A stretch of DNA of 64,000 nucleotides, taken from Paenibacillus psychroresistens. GTDB lineage: Bacteria > Bacillota > Bacilli > Paenibacillales > NBRC-103111. The stretch spans positions 5,407,501-5,471,500 of the forward strand of contig NZ_CP034235.1 in assembly GCF_009728935.1 (NCBI RefSeq), in the 5' to 3' direction. Both the position numbers and the translations under genes were made by a program. This document shows, piece by piece, positions 9,786 through 18,769 of this stretch. The notes beneath the pieces are model-generated. The model did not search any database. It saw nothing but the letters and a program-made list of their open reading frames with translations, and was not told where the DNA came from. Numbering within the stretch: position 1 is the first letter of the stretch; each line of letters starts with the position of its first letter.

Positions 9786-10664
9786 ATGGAAACCACAAGA
9801 AAAAAATTTATTCATCAATTAGTCTTCATTGGTCCAGCTGTATTCTTTTTTGCGTTAATTCTAGTTATCCCGTTTCTCATGAGCATTTATTATTCATTCA
9901 CGGCATGGAACGGAGTCAGTACGAAGGTCAGTTGGATTGGAATCGCTAATTACAAGCGTATTTTTTTTCATGATCCAGATTATTATAAATCCTTCTGGTT
10001 CACCTTCCGATACGCAATATTTGGTGTTATCTTAACCAATCTCGTCGGATTTCTCCTAGCTTTGATGCTTACTCAGACATTAAAGCTGAGAAATGTACTG
10101 CGAACCATCTTCTTCATGCCGAATGTCATTGGCGGATTGCTGCTTGGCTTTATCTGGAGCTTTATTTTTGTTAAAGGGTTTGCTAGCATAGGTGAGCTTA
10201 CTGGGTTAGCCTTCTTCAATCTTCCATGGCTCGGCGATGCTCCTACTGCATTCTGGGGTATTGTTATCGTTACTGTTTGGAAAGGGGCTGGTTATGTCAT
10301 GGTAATCTACATTGCTGGCTTAACGAACGTGCCTAAGGATTTAATCGAGGCTGCTAGAATTGATGGAGCAACCAAGCTGCAAATGCTCTGGAAAATTACA
10401 CTGCCACTTATTATGCCGGCAATTACTGTTTGTCTGTTTCTTACTATATCATGGGGCTTTAAAGTGTTTGATCTCGTCGTTTCGTTGACCAAAGGCGGTC
10501 CATTCAACTCCACTGAATCCGTTTCCTTGAACATTTACCAAGAGGCTTTCCGTAATAACGCATTGGGTCTAGGAAGTGCAAAGGCTGTTATCTTCTTCCT
10601 GATTGTGGCACTTATTACGGTCATTCAAGTAACGATTACGAAAAAACGGGAGGTGGAGTCGTAA
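9786..10664 (+). CDS. Sugar ABC transporter permease (MalF/UgpA type)
   Basis: This 292-residue inner-membrane protein has six predicted helices and the binding-protein-dependent permease (EAA) loop, here IEAARIDGATKLQMLWKITL, near residue 200. The longest frame begins at 9735, but the AAGGGGGG ribosome site sits just before ATG 9786. It is first in an operon with a MalG-type permease and a binding lipoprotein. No ATPase gene is present, so it presumably uses a shared MsmX-type ATPase encoded elsewhere, as is usual in this family. The intergenic region up to 9639 carries the divergent promoters shared with the YesM/YesN genes. Confidence 0.92.
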   Translation: METTRKKFIHQLVFIGPAVFFFALILVIPFLMSIYYSFTAWNGVSTKVSWIGIANYKRIFFHDPDYYKSFWFTFRYAIFGVILTNLVGFLLALMLTQTLKLRNVLRTIFFMPNVIGGLLLGFIWSFIFVKGFASIGELTGLAFFNLPWLGDAPTAFWGIVIVTVWKGAGYVMVIYIAGLTNVPKDLIEAARIDGATKLQMLWKITLPLIMPAITVCLFLTISWGFKVFDLVVSLTKGGPFNSTESVSLNIYQEAFRNNALGLGSAKAVIFFLIVALITVIQVTITKKREVES

Positions 10665-11500
10665 TGGAAACCTCAAAAAGATATACGTTCCGCTTGTTCT
10701 CCCTAGAAGTAATTGGAGTAATATTAGCTTTACTCTTTCTAGTGCCCTTCTATTTTGTCTTAACCAATTCATTTAAGCCGTTCGCCGAGCTGCTTGCTAA
10801 TACAACAAGTCTTCCAAAAGCAGCAAGCTTTCATAACTATACAGAGGTTTGGAAAATCATGCATTTTCCCACGGTGTTCATGCACTCCTTGATTATTACG
10901 GTTGCGAGCAACGTTGGTTTGATTGTTATCAGCTCGATGGCTGCCTATCGCATGGTACGTGTTAACAGTCGTTTGAATCAGATCTTATTCTTGCTCTTCG
11001 TCTCTGCCATGATTATTCCATTCGAATCGATCATGATTCCTTTAGTTAAGCTTGCCGGTCAAATTGGCTATTTGAATCACATTTGGGGAGCTGTCCTCTG
11101 TTACTTTGGCTTTGGTGTATCGCTGAATATATTTCTCTATCACGGCTTTATTAAATCGATCCCACTTGAAGTCGAGGAAGCTGCTATTGTTGATGGCTGC
11201 TCTACCTATGGAGTTTTCTGGCGAATTGTTTTTCCTTTGCTTAAGCCAATGACCGTTACGGTTATCTTGCTGAACAGTCTCTGGATTTGGAATGATTTCC
11301 TGCTGCCTTTACTAATTATTGGCGGGCCTGAGACGCGAACCATTCCACTTGCTACCTATTCCTTCTTCGGTCAGTATATGAAACAATGGGATCTTGCTCT
11401 AGCAGCACTCACGCTTGGTGTACTGCCGATTATTATTTTCTTCCTTGCCATGCAGAAGCATATTATTGAGGGAATTACTGCCGGATCCATCAAGGGGTAA
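10664..11500 (+). CDS. Sugar ABC transporter permease (MalG type)
   Basis: This 278-residue permease has about six transmembrane helices and the EAA loop VEEAAIVDGCSTYGVFWRIV near residue 170. Its ATG shares one base with the stop codon of the preceding permease (TAATG), with GGGAGGTGG upstream, so the two subunits are translationally coupled. It forms the membrane pore together with the MalF-type partner. Confidence 0.93.
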   Translation: METSKRYTFRLFSLEVIGVILALLFLVPFYFVLTNSFKPFAELLANTTSLPKAASFHNYTEVWKIMHFPTVFMHSLIITVASNVGLIVISSMAAYRMVRVNSRLNQILFLLFVSAMIIPFESIMIPLVKLAGQIGYLNHIWGAVLCYFGFGVSLNIFLYHGFIKSIPLEVEEAAIVDGCSTYGVFWRIVFPLLKPMTVTVILLNSLWIWNDFLLPLLIIGGPETRTIPLATYSFFGQYMKQWDLALAALTLGVLPIIIFFLAMQKHIIEGITAGSIKG

Positions 11501-11630
11501 ATTATTAACCTAAGAAATTCAATGACAACATGTTACCCCTAATCGTTCAATTTTCTCAGTGTTCGAATAGCTATTATTTCCTTAAGATATGAAATATAAC
11601 AGATTAAACATTATAAGGGAGGCAATACCA

Positions 11631-12944
11631 ATGAAAAAAATATCCAAGCTCACACTATCGGCCGTACTTATCACAACTCTAATCCTTACAGGCTGTGCAA
11701 AGAAAGAAAAAGAAGCAACTATGGCAGAGAAAACACCAGCAGCAGGAGCTGCAGCAACTGCAGCACCTAAGAGTGATGTTACGATTAAAATGTTCCAATT
11801 TAAGGTTGAAATTGCAGAACAACTACAGCTGATGGTCAATGAATATGAAAAAGAAACAGGAGTAAAAATTCAAATTGAAACAGTTGGTGGAGGCGCCGAT
11901 TACGGGGCAGCACTAAAAGCGAAGTTCAACTCAGGTGACAAGCCGGATATTTTCAACAATGGCGGGTTCTCTGATTTAGCTCTTTGGCAAGAGAATCTAG
12001 AAGACTTGTCCGATCAGCCTTGGGTGAAGGATCTTGTCAAAGGTACAGATGAGCCCATGACCTCTGGCGGCAAGCTATACGGTATGCCGATCGGTGTTGA
12101 AGGCTATGGTTATATCTACAATAAAGATTTGTTTGCAAAAGCAGGCATTACTGAATTGCCAAAAACGATCACTCAGCTTGATGCTGCTGCACAGAAATTG
12201 CAAGCTGCTGGAATTACACCTTTTGAGAATGGATATGCAGAATGGTGGGTTCTTGGAAATCACTTCGTAAATCTTCCATTTGCACTACAAGCAGATCCTA
12301 ACAAGTTCATTGAAGGCTTAAATGCTGGCACTGAAAAAATCACAGGCAACGCTATTTTTGAAAACTGGGTAAAATTATTCGACTTAACTGTAAAATACGG
12401 CAACAAAAACCCGCTTCAAACCGACTACAATACAGAAGTAACTGACTTCGCAAATGGTAAAGCAGGCATGATGCAACAAGGGAACTGGACACAAGTTCAA
12501 ATCACTAAAACCAATCCAAATGTTAAAATCGGCTTCCTGCCAATGCCAATCAGCGATGATCCATCCAACGATAAGCTGCCTGTAGGCGTACCGAATAACT
12601 GGGTTATCAACAAGAATTCAGAAGTAAAAACAGAAGCTAAAGCATTCCTTAATTGGATGGTTACCTCTGATATCGGTAAAAGCTATATCACTAAACAATT
12701 TAAATTCATTCCCGCATTAACAACAATTAAAGCTAGTGAAGAAGATCTTGGAGCTTTAGCTAGCGACATTATTAAATACAGTGCTGAAGGCAAAGTGCTT
12801 ACTTGGAACTGGTTCAAATTCCCAGGCGGCGAAGCATCCAGCAAGAAGTTCGGAGATGCCATGCAAGCCTATGTAGGTAAACAGCAATCCAAGGATCAAA
12901 TGCTTGAAACCTTCCAATCCACTTGGGACAGCTTGAAAAAGTAG
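11631..12944 (+). CDS. Extracellular solute-binding lipoprotein of the sugar ABC transporter
   Basis: This 437-residue protein has a lipoprotein signal peptide with lipobox LTGC, then a Lys/Ala-rich linker and a periplasmic-binding-protein type 1 fold typical of carbohydrate binders (TVGGGADYGAALKAKFNSGD, then GMPIGVEGYGYIYNKDLF). The longest frame starts at 11589, but GGGAGG precedes ATG 11631, where the signal peptide begins. It lies 130 bases after the permeases, so a weak internal promoter is possible. It captures the sugar outside the membrane and delivers it to the permeases. Ligand unknown. Confidence 0.93.
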   Translation: MKKISKLTLSAVLITTLILTGCAKKEKEATMAEKTPAAGAAATAAPKSDVTIKMFQFKVEIAEQLQLMVNEYEKETGVKIQIETVGGGADYGAALKAKFNSGDKPDIFNNGGFSDLALWQENLEDLSDQPWVKDLVKGTDEPMTSGGKLYGMPIGVEGYGYIYNKDLFAKAGITELPKTITQLDAAAQKLQAAGITPFENGYAEWWVLGNHFVNLPFALQADPNKFIEGLNAGTEKITGNAIFENWVKLFDLTVKYGNKNPLQTDYNTEVTDFANGKAGMMQQGNWTQVQITKTNPNVKIGFLPMPISDDPSNDKLPVGVPNNWVINKNSEVKTEAKAFLNWMVTSDIGKSYITKQFKFIPALTTIKASEEDLGALASDIIKYSAEGKVLTWNWFKFPGGEASSKKFGDAMQAYVGKQQSKDQMLETFQSTWDSLKK

Positions 12945-12952
12945 CTAAATAG

Positions 12953-13540
12953 CTAAATGGTTTCCCTTTTATCAAGTGTTTTATTAGCTTGATAGGAGGG
13001 ATTTTTATTGTAGGCAGCTTTTCGCCAGATAACCCAAGCACTAACTCCATACAGGATTGCACTTAAATAAAACAACACATCAATCGTCAACCAATCAATT
13101 AAATAACCACCTAGGATAACGGCAAAACCTGACGCAACCGAAGTCCAAAAATGATACGCCCCAATACCTTTACCTCGTACTCCCTGCTCTGTATGATCAG
13201 CTAGCATCAGACGTTCACTCATCTTCTGCATAGCGTTACAGCAGCCCATAATAAATTGCAGAACTAACACGAATCCATAAGAAGCTGCCCAAGGAAAGGC
13301 TATCATTGCCGCCATCATACCTACTGAGCTGAATGCAAGAATATGTAGACCATACCGATCCAAGCGCGGGGCAATCCACTGTGATATTGCTGCTGAACTG
13401 ATAGTAAACACAGCAAAAGCCAGTCCATACTTCGAATAGCTATTCCCCATGTTTTTTAGAAACAACAAATAATAAGGATATACCATTCCTGCTGCTAACG
13501 TAAAAATACTTTGAGAACGAATCAGCCACTTCAAATTCAT
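12953..13540 (-). CDS. Half-length MFS-type membrane protein
   Basis: This 195-residue protein has about six hydrophobic helices and looks like one half of a major facilitator superfamily transporter (usual length near 400). A QWIAPRLDRYG segment resembles the MFS loop after helix 2. The longest frame begins at 13567, but AAGGAG precedes ATG 13540. It lies directly downstream of the anchored FAD-linked oxidase, whose stop codon is at 13545, and is probably co-transcribed. It may be a genuine half-transporter working as a dimer or a truncated MFS gene; no remaining half is visible nearby. Confidence 0.65.
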   Translation of the reverse strand: MNLKWLIRSQSIFTLAAGMVYPYYLLFLKNMGNSYSKYGLAFAVFTISSAAISQWIAPRLDRYGLHILAFSSVGMMAAMIAFPWAASYGFVLVLQFIMGCCNAMQKMSERLMLADHTEQGVRGKGIGAYHFWTSVASGFAVILGGYLIDWLTIDVLFYLSAILYGVSAWVIWRKAAYNKNPSYQANKTLDKRETI

Positions 13541-13544
13541 TGTT

Positions 13545-14978
13545 TCAATCTCCTTTATAGGCTTCATAAAAATAATTCATAAACATATGATTCGGATCAT
13601 AAAAATCTTTCTTGGCAAAAAACTCAGAATAGTTAGGATAGACCTTTTGGAATTGTGCCAAGGTTGGATAAGCCGCATAAGGTAGATAATAGGTTCCACG
13701 GTGTTTAATAACCTTGTCTATTATTAACTGAATCCCTTTTTTCATCTTCAGCTGTCCTTCTGTAGTTAGGGATGTGTTAAATAAACAAACCAAGGCAAAC
13801 ATATCCGCTTGCGCATAGCTAAGCTCGGCTTCCTTATCTTTATTCACATAACGAACGGTGATATTGAGAAGGTTCAACTCTTCTGCTCGAAGAACAGACT
13901 TCATATCATCAACAAAACCTGCGAAATCCTCAACCGGAATAAAGTATTCCTGCAAAAGATCATTTTTCCCTGGCTGATCATAATCCATAAATCCAGATTC
14001 GGATCGCATCGCATTATTACGACTAATAACAGCATCATTTTGTTTAACAAAATAGACCTCTTGCAAATCCCAAAAAGCATTCTTGCCCCAGTCAAAGGAG
14101 CGATTTAAATTAAAAAGCAATTTAGCGGGAATTACACCCTTCTCTTGCGTTCTTAATTTATTGATTTCTTTTAACGGAATGGATTCGTCAACGGTATAAT
14201 TCGTTGCATACATCTCTGTCAAGAAGCTTTCAGGAGCAACAGAAATACGTGCCAAGTGCAGATGAATCGTTGAATTAGTTCGCACTTTATCAAGGTAATA
14301 GCGAGAATAGTCAGTAACTTTCATAGATTCTGTAGTTGTTCTATAAACCTCATCCACGGTTAGAGAAAGCGTTACATCCAATATGACTCCAAATAATCCA
14401 TACCCACCCAGTGCAAGTGGAAATAACTCACTATTTTCAGTCCGACTAACTTGTTTAACTTGACCATCTGCTAATAACAATCGAAAAGACTCGACACTTT
14501 TTATGAGAGATCCATTTCGAATGTCCCGCCCATGAGCGTTAATACTTACAGAGCCACCTACAGTGAAAACATTCTGTGATTGCATCGTTTTAATTGAAAG
14601 CCCAAATGGATTGATATAATCCTGAATATCCTTCCATGTCGCACCTGCTTGTACGGTAATTGTTTTACTTTTAGAATCAAATGCTAATATTTTATTATAA
14701 GGTGTCATATCAATCACAACGCCGTCCTTATAATAGGTGTGTCCTCCTTGACTATGACGTTGTCCCGCAATCGAAACAGTTAAATGCTTTTCTCTAGCTT
14801 CCTTAAGTAATCGAACTAATTGTGCTTCTTCTTTCCCCTTAACCACTCTTTCTACTTTTACAGGAAACAATCTACTAAAATCTGCAATTAAATAAGGATC
14901 TTGATCTGCGGAATTCGTTCTTATGTATGTAAATAAACAAAATACAATTAGTAGGAGTAATACCAACGTTTTTTTCAT
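13545..14978 (-). CDS. Membrane-anchored FAD-linked oxidase (lactone-oxidase-like)
   Basis: This 477-residue protein begins with one hydrophobic segment (residues about 5-22; uncleaved anchor or signal). It then has the FAD-binding type 4 (PCMH) domain: SIAGQRHSQGGHTYY, GATWKDIQDY and VFTVGGSVSINAHGRD are the typical flavin-contact segments. The C-terminal half is the substrate region of sugar-lactone or DprE1-like oxidases. An alternative GTG at 14984 overlaps the ribosome site AAGGGATG, so ATG 14978 is preferred. It is followed after five bases by the half-length MFS gene. Oxidation of a sugar or polyol at the outer membrane face is inferred; substrate unknown. Confidence 0.75.
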   Translation of the reverse strand: MKKTLVLLLLIVFCLFTYIRTNSADQDPYLIADFSRLFPVKVERVVKGKEEAQLVRLLKEAREKHLTVSIAGQRHSQGGHTYYKDGVVIDMTPYNKILAFDSKSKTITVQAGATWKDIQDYINPFGLSIKTMQSQNVFTVGGSVSINAHGRDIRNGSLIKSVESFRLLLADGQVKQVSRTENSELFPLALGGYGLFGVILDVTLSLTVDEVYRTTTESMKVTDYSRYYLDKVRTNSTIHLHLARISVAPESFLTEMYATNYTVDESIPLKEINKLRTQEKGVIPAKLLFNLNRSFDWGKNAFWDLQEVYFVKQNDAVISRNNAMRSESGFMDYDQPGKNDLLQEYFIPVEDFAGFVDDMKSVLRAEELNLLNITVRYVNKDKEAELSYAQADMFALVCLFNTSLTTEGQLKMKKGIQLIIDKVIKHRGTYYLPYAAYPTLAQFQKVYPNYSEFFAKKDFYDPNHMFMNYFYEAYKGD

Positions 14979-15023
14979 AGTCACATCCCTTAGCCGTTAT
15001 GAATTCGTTAACAAATTCAAAAA

Positions 15024-15050
15024 AAGGCTCCGGATATCATCCAGAACCTT
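15024..15050 (-). terminator. Terminator of the minus-strand DUF350/ATP-grasp operon
   Basis: On the minus strand, AAGGTTCTGGAT pairs imperfectly with ATCCGGAGCCTT around a short loop and is followed by seven T residues. It lies 20 bases after the DUF350 stop codon. Confidence 0.8.
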
Positions 15051-15069
15051 CTTTCTATTAACCTTACTA

Positions 15070-15459
15070 TTAAACGATCAAGCTGCTGATTGAGAAACCC
15101 ATTCCTACATAAACAAAAGCAAGTAATGCACCAATCGCAACATTTCCTTGGAGCAATTGCTCGGAAACCTTTAGTTTAGGGAAAACCAATTCAAAAATCC
15201 AATAGGTTAAGATTAACATAACATACCCTACAGCAAACCAAAGTGCCACGTGCCAAATCGAAGAATTGGAATAAGCGGAAGTACCTAGAATAATAGCAGT
15301 TGCTAAAAATTTCCCGCCAAAAGCAAGGGCTACAGCTGAATTGCCTTTTTTCAATTGCTCCATATCGTTAAACGGAGTCATTGCACTAAAAATATACATA
15401 CCCAACAATTGCAAAACAACGATTACTATAAAACTTACTCCTACATCTACAACAATCAT
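15070..15459 (-). CDS. DUF350 family membrane protein
   Basis: This 129-residue protein has four hydrophobic helices with the DUF350 pattern, including the GNSAVALAFGGKFLATAIIL segment after the first helix and GNVAIGALLAFVYVGMGF at the end. The E. coli relative is YjfL. AGGGGGTG places the start at ATG 15459 rather than GTG 15468, and the ATG overlaps the stop of the upstream lipoprotein gene (ATGA). It is last in a five-gene operon with an ATP-grasp ligase, matching the known association of DUF350 with glutathionylspermidine-synthase-like enzymes. Function unknown; an integral membrane partner is inferred. Confidence 0.85.
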   Translation of the reverse strand: MIVVDVGVSFIVIVVLQLLGMYIFSAMTPFNDMEQLKKGNSAVALAFGGKFLATAIILGTSAYSNSSIWHVALWFAVGYVMLILTYWIFELVFPKLKVSEQLLQGNVAIGALLAFVYVGMGFSISSLIV

Positions 15460-16100
15460 TCTTTCCACCCCCTGAATTTGGCCATCGTCTCATCATAATT
15501 CTCATAATCGTGAACTGTTTCTAACGTTACTTTGACAGTCTTTTTATCCTTAAACTTGATGTAACGTTCCTCACTAATCGGCTGCTTCATCTCATTACCC
15601 GATGGTAGTGTAATCACAGCAAATTCACGAAATTTACCACTGGACTCCGTTTTATAAACCCCAACAAGATCCACACTGGTATCGACCAATACCTTCAAGT
15701 TCTCTAAATCGGCATCCGCAGCTGCTTTGGTCTTGTAAGATTTAATAGGCGTCCATGTTGATAATACCACATCTGCACGTCCTGCGCTGTCTGTTTTCAT
15801 TTCGGCATTCATATAACTCATCGTCCAAACCTTATCGCCTGTAGCATAGTTCTCATCATTTGCTAGCAATTGATTATCAGGCAACAAAGTCATATCTACA
15901 CCTATTAAATCACCAACAGTCTTTTCCTCAACTCGATAATCCCAAGGAACAAAATTCCCAGGGGTACTTGCGGAATTTGTTTTGGTGTTGTTTTTTGTAC
16001 TAAGCGCCTTGGAGGATTCTGCACAGCCTCCGATTAGCCCGATCACAACCATAATCCCAATAGCAATCAAGAAAAACTTTAATGCTCGATTAATTCTCAA
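15456..16100 (-). CDS. Lipoprotein of unknown function in the ATP-grasp/DUF350 operon
   Basis: This 214-residue protein has a hydrophobic N-terminus and lipobox IGGC near residue 27, then a Ser/Thr/Asn-rich linker and a mixed domain starting around WDYRVEEKTVGDLIGVDM. GTG 16106 is a possible start, but AGGGGTGA is better spaced for TTG 16100. It overlaps the upstream ATP-grasp gene by a few bases and the downstream DUF350 gene by three, so translation is coupled. Its position in the operon resembles that of YjfK (DUF2491) in enterobacteria, but I cannot establish homology from the sequence alone. Confidence 0.65.
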   Translation of the reverse strand: MRINRALKFFLIAIGIMVVIGLIGGCAESSKALSTKNNTKTNSASTPGNFVPWDYRVEEKTVGDLIGVDMTLLPDNQLLANDENYATGDKVWTMSYMNAEMKTDSAGRADVVLSTWTPIKSYKTKAAADADLENLKVLVDTSVDLVGVYKTESSGKFREFAVITLPSGNEMKQPISEERYIKFKDKKTVKVTLETVHDYENYDETMAKFRGWKE

Positions 16101-17292
16101 TCCCACTCACCCCTATCGCTATGAATTGACTACTATTACCCGTTATTAATCCACCTGCACGTCCAAGCAAGCCGCATGGAACTCCATTAATAACAAAGAC
16201 ACCTGTCAAAAGATGATTATCTCCATTATGAAAGGACATGAGTGGAAGCTCCGCGCGTGCTTGATAAACAATCCCGAATAATTCACTTGTGTCATAGCCA
16301 TCTTGATCCTCTAAATCCAGTACACCATGATCATCATACATCCGTACCGAGCCACCTTCACGTCCAAACATAGATTTGGAAATGTAGCTGCCATCGAATA
16401 CAGGTGAATTGTATGTTGGTAACATGTATTTATCGATTGCTGCGTGTTGTTCTGCCGTGAATAATTCAGATTCCAGTTCATGCAGTCCCCAAATGATAGA
16501 TTGCAAACCCTTGGATTGCAGTAAGATGGCATGTATTGGATTAAACAGCTCCACATAGCCATTCTCAATCGAATAGGCTAACGCCTCACCGCCTTCGTCA
16601 ACTGACATCCATTCCTTCGGATACAGTGCGAATAAGCTGGAAATGGGTTGATCTTGACCGTTTTTAAGAATGCCATCATCTACCCAGAGCTCCAAACAAT
16701 CCATGCAAGGTATTGCTAGCTCACTATGGCGAACTAACATATCTATCGTTCCAGTATCCTCGATATGACTGCCGTATGCGACGCAAGCTGCATATGCAGG
16801 CCGTTCAACCGTCCAAGCTGCCTTCACTAGGGAAGCCATCTCGGTATTCGGTGTAAACAAACCATATTGCTCACAAAGCCAAGGTGTGGCTACAGATGCT
16901 TCGACATAACCTGTCGGCGTGTCAGCATTTAATTCCAACAGCTTAATTTGCCCTTCTAGCGAAATGGAAAAATCAAATCTTGCGTAGCGGCTAATATAGG
17001 GACTAGAATTTACTTCAAGCTGATCTAGCGCCTCCCACAAAACCTCTGGAATAGATAACTCTTCATATAAATCGTGTTTGCCCATTACAAAGCGAGCCGC
17101 TATATCAAAAACTAACCATAATTTCTCTGAAGCAGCAATCAACTCTTTATATGCAGCAGATTCCATTGAAATAATTTGATCTAACCAATAAGGCTCGTCA
17201 TCGAGATCAGCCCACGTAAATCCTAAATCATTTAATGCTTTGACGCGGACAGCACGATCTAAATGTGGTTGACCTCTAACTTGAAATACCAT
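16090..17292 (-). CDS. Glutathionylspermidine-synthase-like ATP-grasp protein
   Basis: This 400-residue protein matches the GspS pre-ATP-grasp family (E. coli YjfC/YgiC). Features include an N-terminal RALNDLGFTWADLDDEPYW-like region, the conserved LLELNADTPTGYVEA box near residue 140, and a C-terminal ATP-grasp region with YISKSMFGREGGSV and LTGVFVINGVPCGLLGRAGG. It lacks the N-terminal amidase domain of true bifunctional GspS. Family members ligate an amine to a peptide carboxylate using ATP; the substrates here are unknown. It is in the middle of the five-gene envelope operon, which suggests action on a peptide or protein of that cluster. Confidence 0.85.
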   Translation of the reverse strand: MVFQVRGQPHLDRAVRVKALNDLGFTWADLDDEPYWLDQIISMESAAYKELIAASEKLWLVFDIAARFVMGKHDLYEELSIPEVLWEALDQLEVNSSPYISRYARFDFSISLEGQIKLLELNADTPTGYVEASVATPWLCEQYGLFTPNTEMASLVKAAWTVERPAYAACVAYGSHIEDTGTIDMLVRHSELAIPCMDCLELWVDDGILKNGQDQPISSLFALYPKEWMSVDEGGEALAYSIENGYVELFNPIHAILLQSKGLQSIIWGLHELESELFTAEQHAAIDKYMLPTYNSPVFDGSYISKSMFGREGGSVRMYDDHGVLDLEDQDGYDTSELFGIVYQARAELPLMSFHNGDNHLLTGVFVINGVPCGLLGRAGGLITGNSSQFIAIGVSGIEN

Positions 17293-17295
17293 ATG

Positions 17296-18024
17296 TTAGC
17301 TACCGAATGATGAGCTGCTAGATTTAGAAGATGAACTAAACCCACTTGATTTCCCACCAATTCCGCCTTTTGTTGAAGTAGTAGCTTTAGTGCTTGAAGT
17401 TGTTTTGGTATTATTTTTCGTTGAAAAAACGCCGCTGCTCTTAGATGTTTTCGGTGTCACTTTTGATCCTGCTGTTGGTTTATTCGTAAACGTATCCGAA
17501 GTATAAGATTTGGGCTTATAAGTGCTATTCGTTCCTGAATTATAGATAGGTCTGTTATTATTCCATTGATTAGCAGAAAAGGAGTTGCCCGCATTAAAAA
17601 GCATATGAAATAAAAGCAAATCAGTCCAGCCTATACCTCCACCGCCATACCCGCCACCGTTATTAATAATCGTTGTGTTACCCGTACTGCCTGTTGTTCC
17701 CGTTCCAGTTTCTTCTGAACCCGCTTGAGCCTGTTCCACAGGCTTACCTTTATCATCAAAAGGTACTGGAATATTCCAATCTACATTTGGATCATAATAT
17801 TTCTTCACTGCTTCGGATGAATACTCCACAAGTGTAGGTGATCCCGCCGAAGCAGGCGAAGGCGATGGTGATTCGGCGCCATAGGCGCTAGACAAAAGCA
17901 ACATATTGGCGACAAGTGCAATTCCTAACGAAGTGGACAATATACGTAAAGGCTTGCCTTTATAGGTCCATTTCTCTACCGCCAGAGATTGATCTGGAAT
18001 CACCTTTGCTTTATCTTCTTTCAT
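17296..18024 (-). CDS. Gly/Ser-rich exported or membrane protein in the ATP-grasp operon
   Basis: This 242-residue protein has one hydrophobic segment around residues 28-50, then a Pro/Ser stretch, a short NGGGYGGGGIGWTDLLLFHM region, and a low-complexity C-terminus rich in Ser, Thr, Lys and Gly ending in GFSSSSKSSSSSFGS. Such a GGYGGGG plus Ser-rich tail recalls the DUF1190 (YgiB/YjfM) partners of YjfC-type enzymes, though the match is compositional. The tail could be the substrate of the adjacent ATP-grasp ligase; that is speculation. AAAGGAGT precedes the ATG. The next gene begins four bases downstream. Confidence 0.6.
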   Translation of the reverse strand: MKEDKAKVIPDQSLAVEKWTYKGKPLRILSTSLGIALVANMLLLSSAYGAESPSPSPASAGSPTLVEYSSEAVKKYYDPNVDWNIPVPFDDKGKPVEQAQAGSEETGTGTTGSTGNTTIINNGGGYGGGGIGWTDLLLFHMLFNAGNSFSANQWNNNRPIYNSGTNSTYKPKSYTSDTFTNKPTAGSKVTPKTSKSSGVFSTKNNTKTTSSTKATTSTKGGIGGKSSGFSSSSKSSSSSFGS

Positions 18025-18057
18025 TTTGCATGACTCCTTTCATAGCTAATCTATTAT

Positions 18058-18261
18058 TTATTGGATGGAAGTAACCATTATTTCCATTTTTCCCGTACTT
18101 ACATTTAAACGGCCTTCAACCATTTCATATTCCTTATCCGCAACCAACAGATAGTTAGAGTGTTCTAACATAGCTATCATCCAAGTATTCCAATCACGCT
18201 CATCAATCTGTACCAAATCGCCATTTTCCATTTTTTCAATTATTATTACATTTCCATTCAT
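18058..18261 (-). CDS. Small conserved-looking protein, first gene of the ATP-grasp/DUF350 operon
   Basis: This 67-residue soluble protein (begins MNGNVIIIEKMENGDLVQID) has no membrane segment and no recognised domain. GGAGGA lies nine bases before ATG 18261, which is preferred over the longest frame start at 18318. It is 33 bases upstream of the Gly/Ser-rich protein gene and on the same strand, so it is taken as the first operon member. Enterobacterial relatives of the cluster also begin with a small protein (YjfI, DUF2170); homology is not shown. Confidence 0.6.
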   Translation of the reverse strand: MNGNVIIIEKMENGDLVQIDERDWNTWMIAMLEHSNYLLVADKEYEMVEGRLNVSTGKMEIMVTSIQ

Positions 18262-18430
18262 ATATAGTATCCTCCTCCGAATATAATTCATATTAGTATA
18301 ACGTTTAAATCTCAACATCGTTTCAATATTCTTACCTTATCATTTGCAGCACAATGTTTCAATCATTTGGAAGGAGTTTATATACAATAATCGACAACAA
18401 TTAAAATTAATGAAACAGGGAGTGTATTAA

Positions 18431-18676
18431 ATGGGTTTAGTAATTAGTATCGTAATGGCGATTATTATTGGTTATATTGCTGACATCTTTGTTAAAAACA
18501 GTATGCCAGGAGGTATCATTGGCTCCATGGTTGCCGGATTCGTAGGAGCTTGGTTAGGCAGTTTTATATTTGGCACTTTTGGCCCAGTGATTGCAGGATT
18601 TGCTATTATCCCAGCTATCATCGGTGCGATTATCGTGATTTTCTTATTTGGACTCATTAGTCGCGGCAGAAGATAA
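18431..18676 (+). CDS. GlsB/YeaQ/YmgE family stress-response membrane protein
   Basis: This 81-residue protein consists of three hydrophobic, glycine-rich helices with the family's signature GGIIGSMVAGFVGAWLGSF. It belongs to the transglycosylase-associated (GlsB/YeaQ) group, usually linked to general or envelope stress. CAGGGAG precedes the ATG, and a strong terminator follows, so it is a single-gene transcript. It lies divergent from the ATP-grasp/DUF350 operon. Confidence 0.9.
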   Translation: MGLVISIVMAIIIGYIADIFVKNSMPGGIIGSMVAGFVGAWLGSFIFGTFGPVIAGFAIIPAIIGAIIVIFLFGLISRGRR

Positions 18677-18679
18677 CAA

Positions 18680-18719
18680 AAGCCCATCTCTACATTAAAT
18701 TGTAGGGATGGGTTCTTTT
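18680..18719 (+). terminator. Terminator after the GlsB-like gene
   Basis: The arms AGCCCATCTCTACA and TGTAGGGATGGGTT pair around TTAAAT and are followed by CTTTTA, four bases after the stop codon. Confidence 0.85.
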
Positions 18720-18769
18720 ATGGAAAAAAGGGTATTCTAATTAACAACAAAATGAGGGTAGGTATATAG

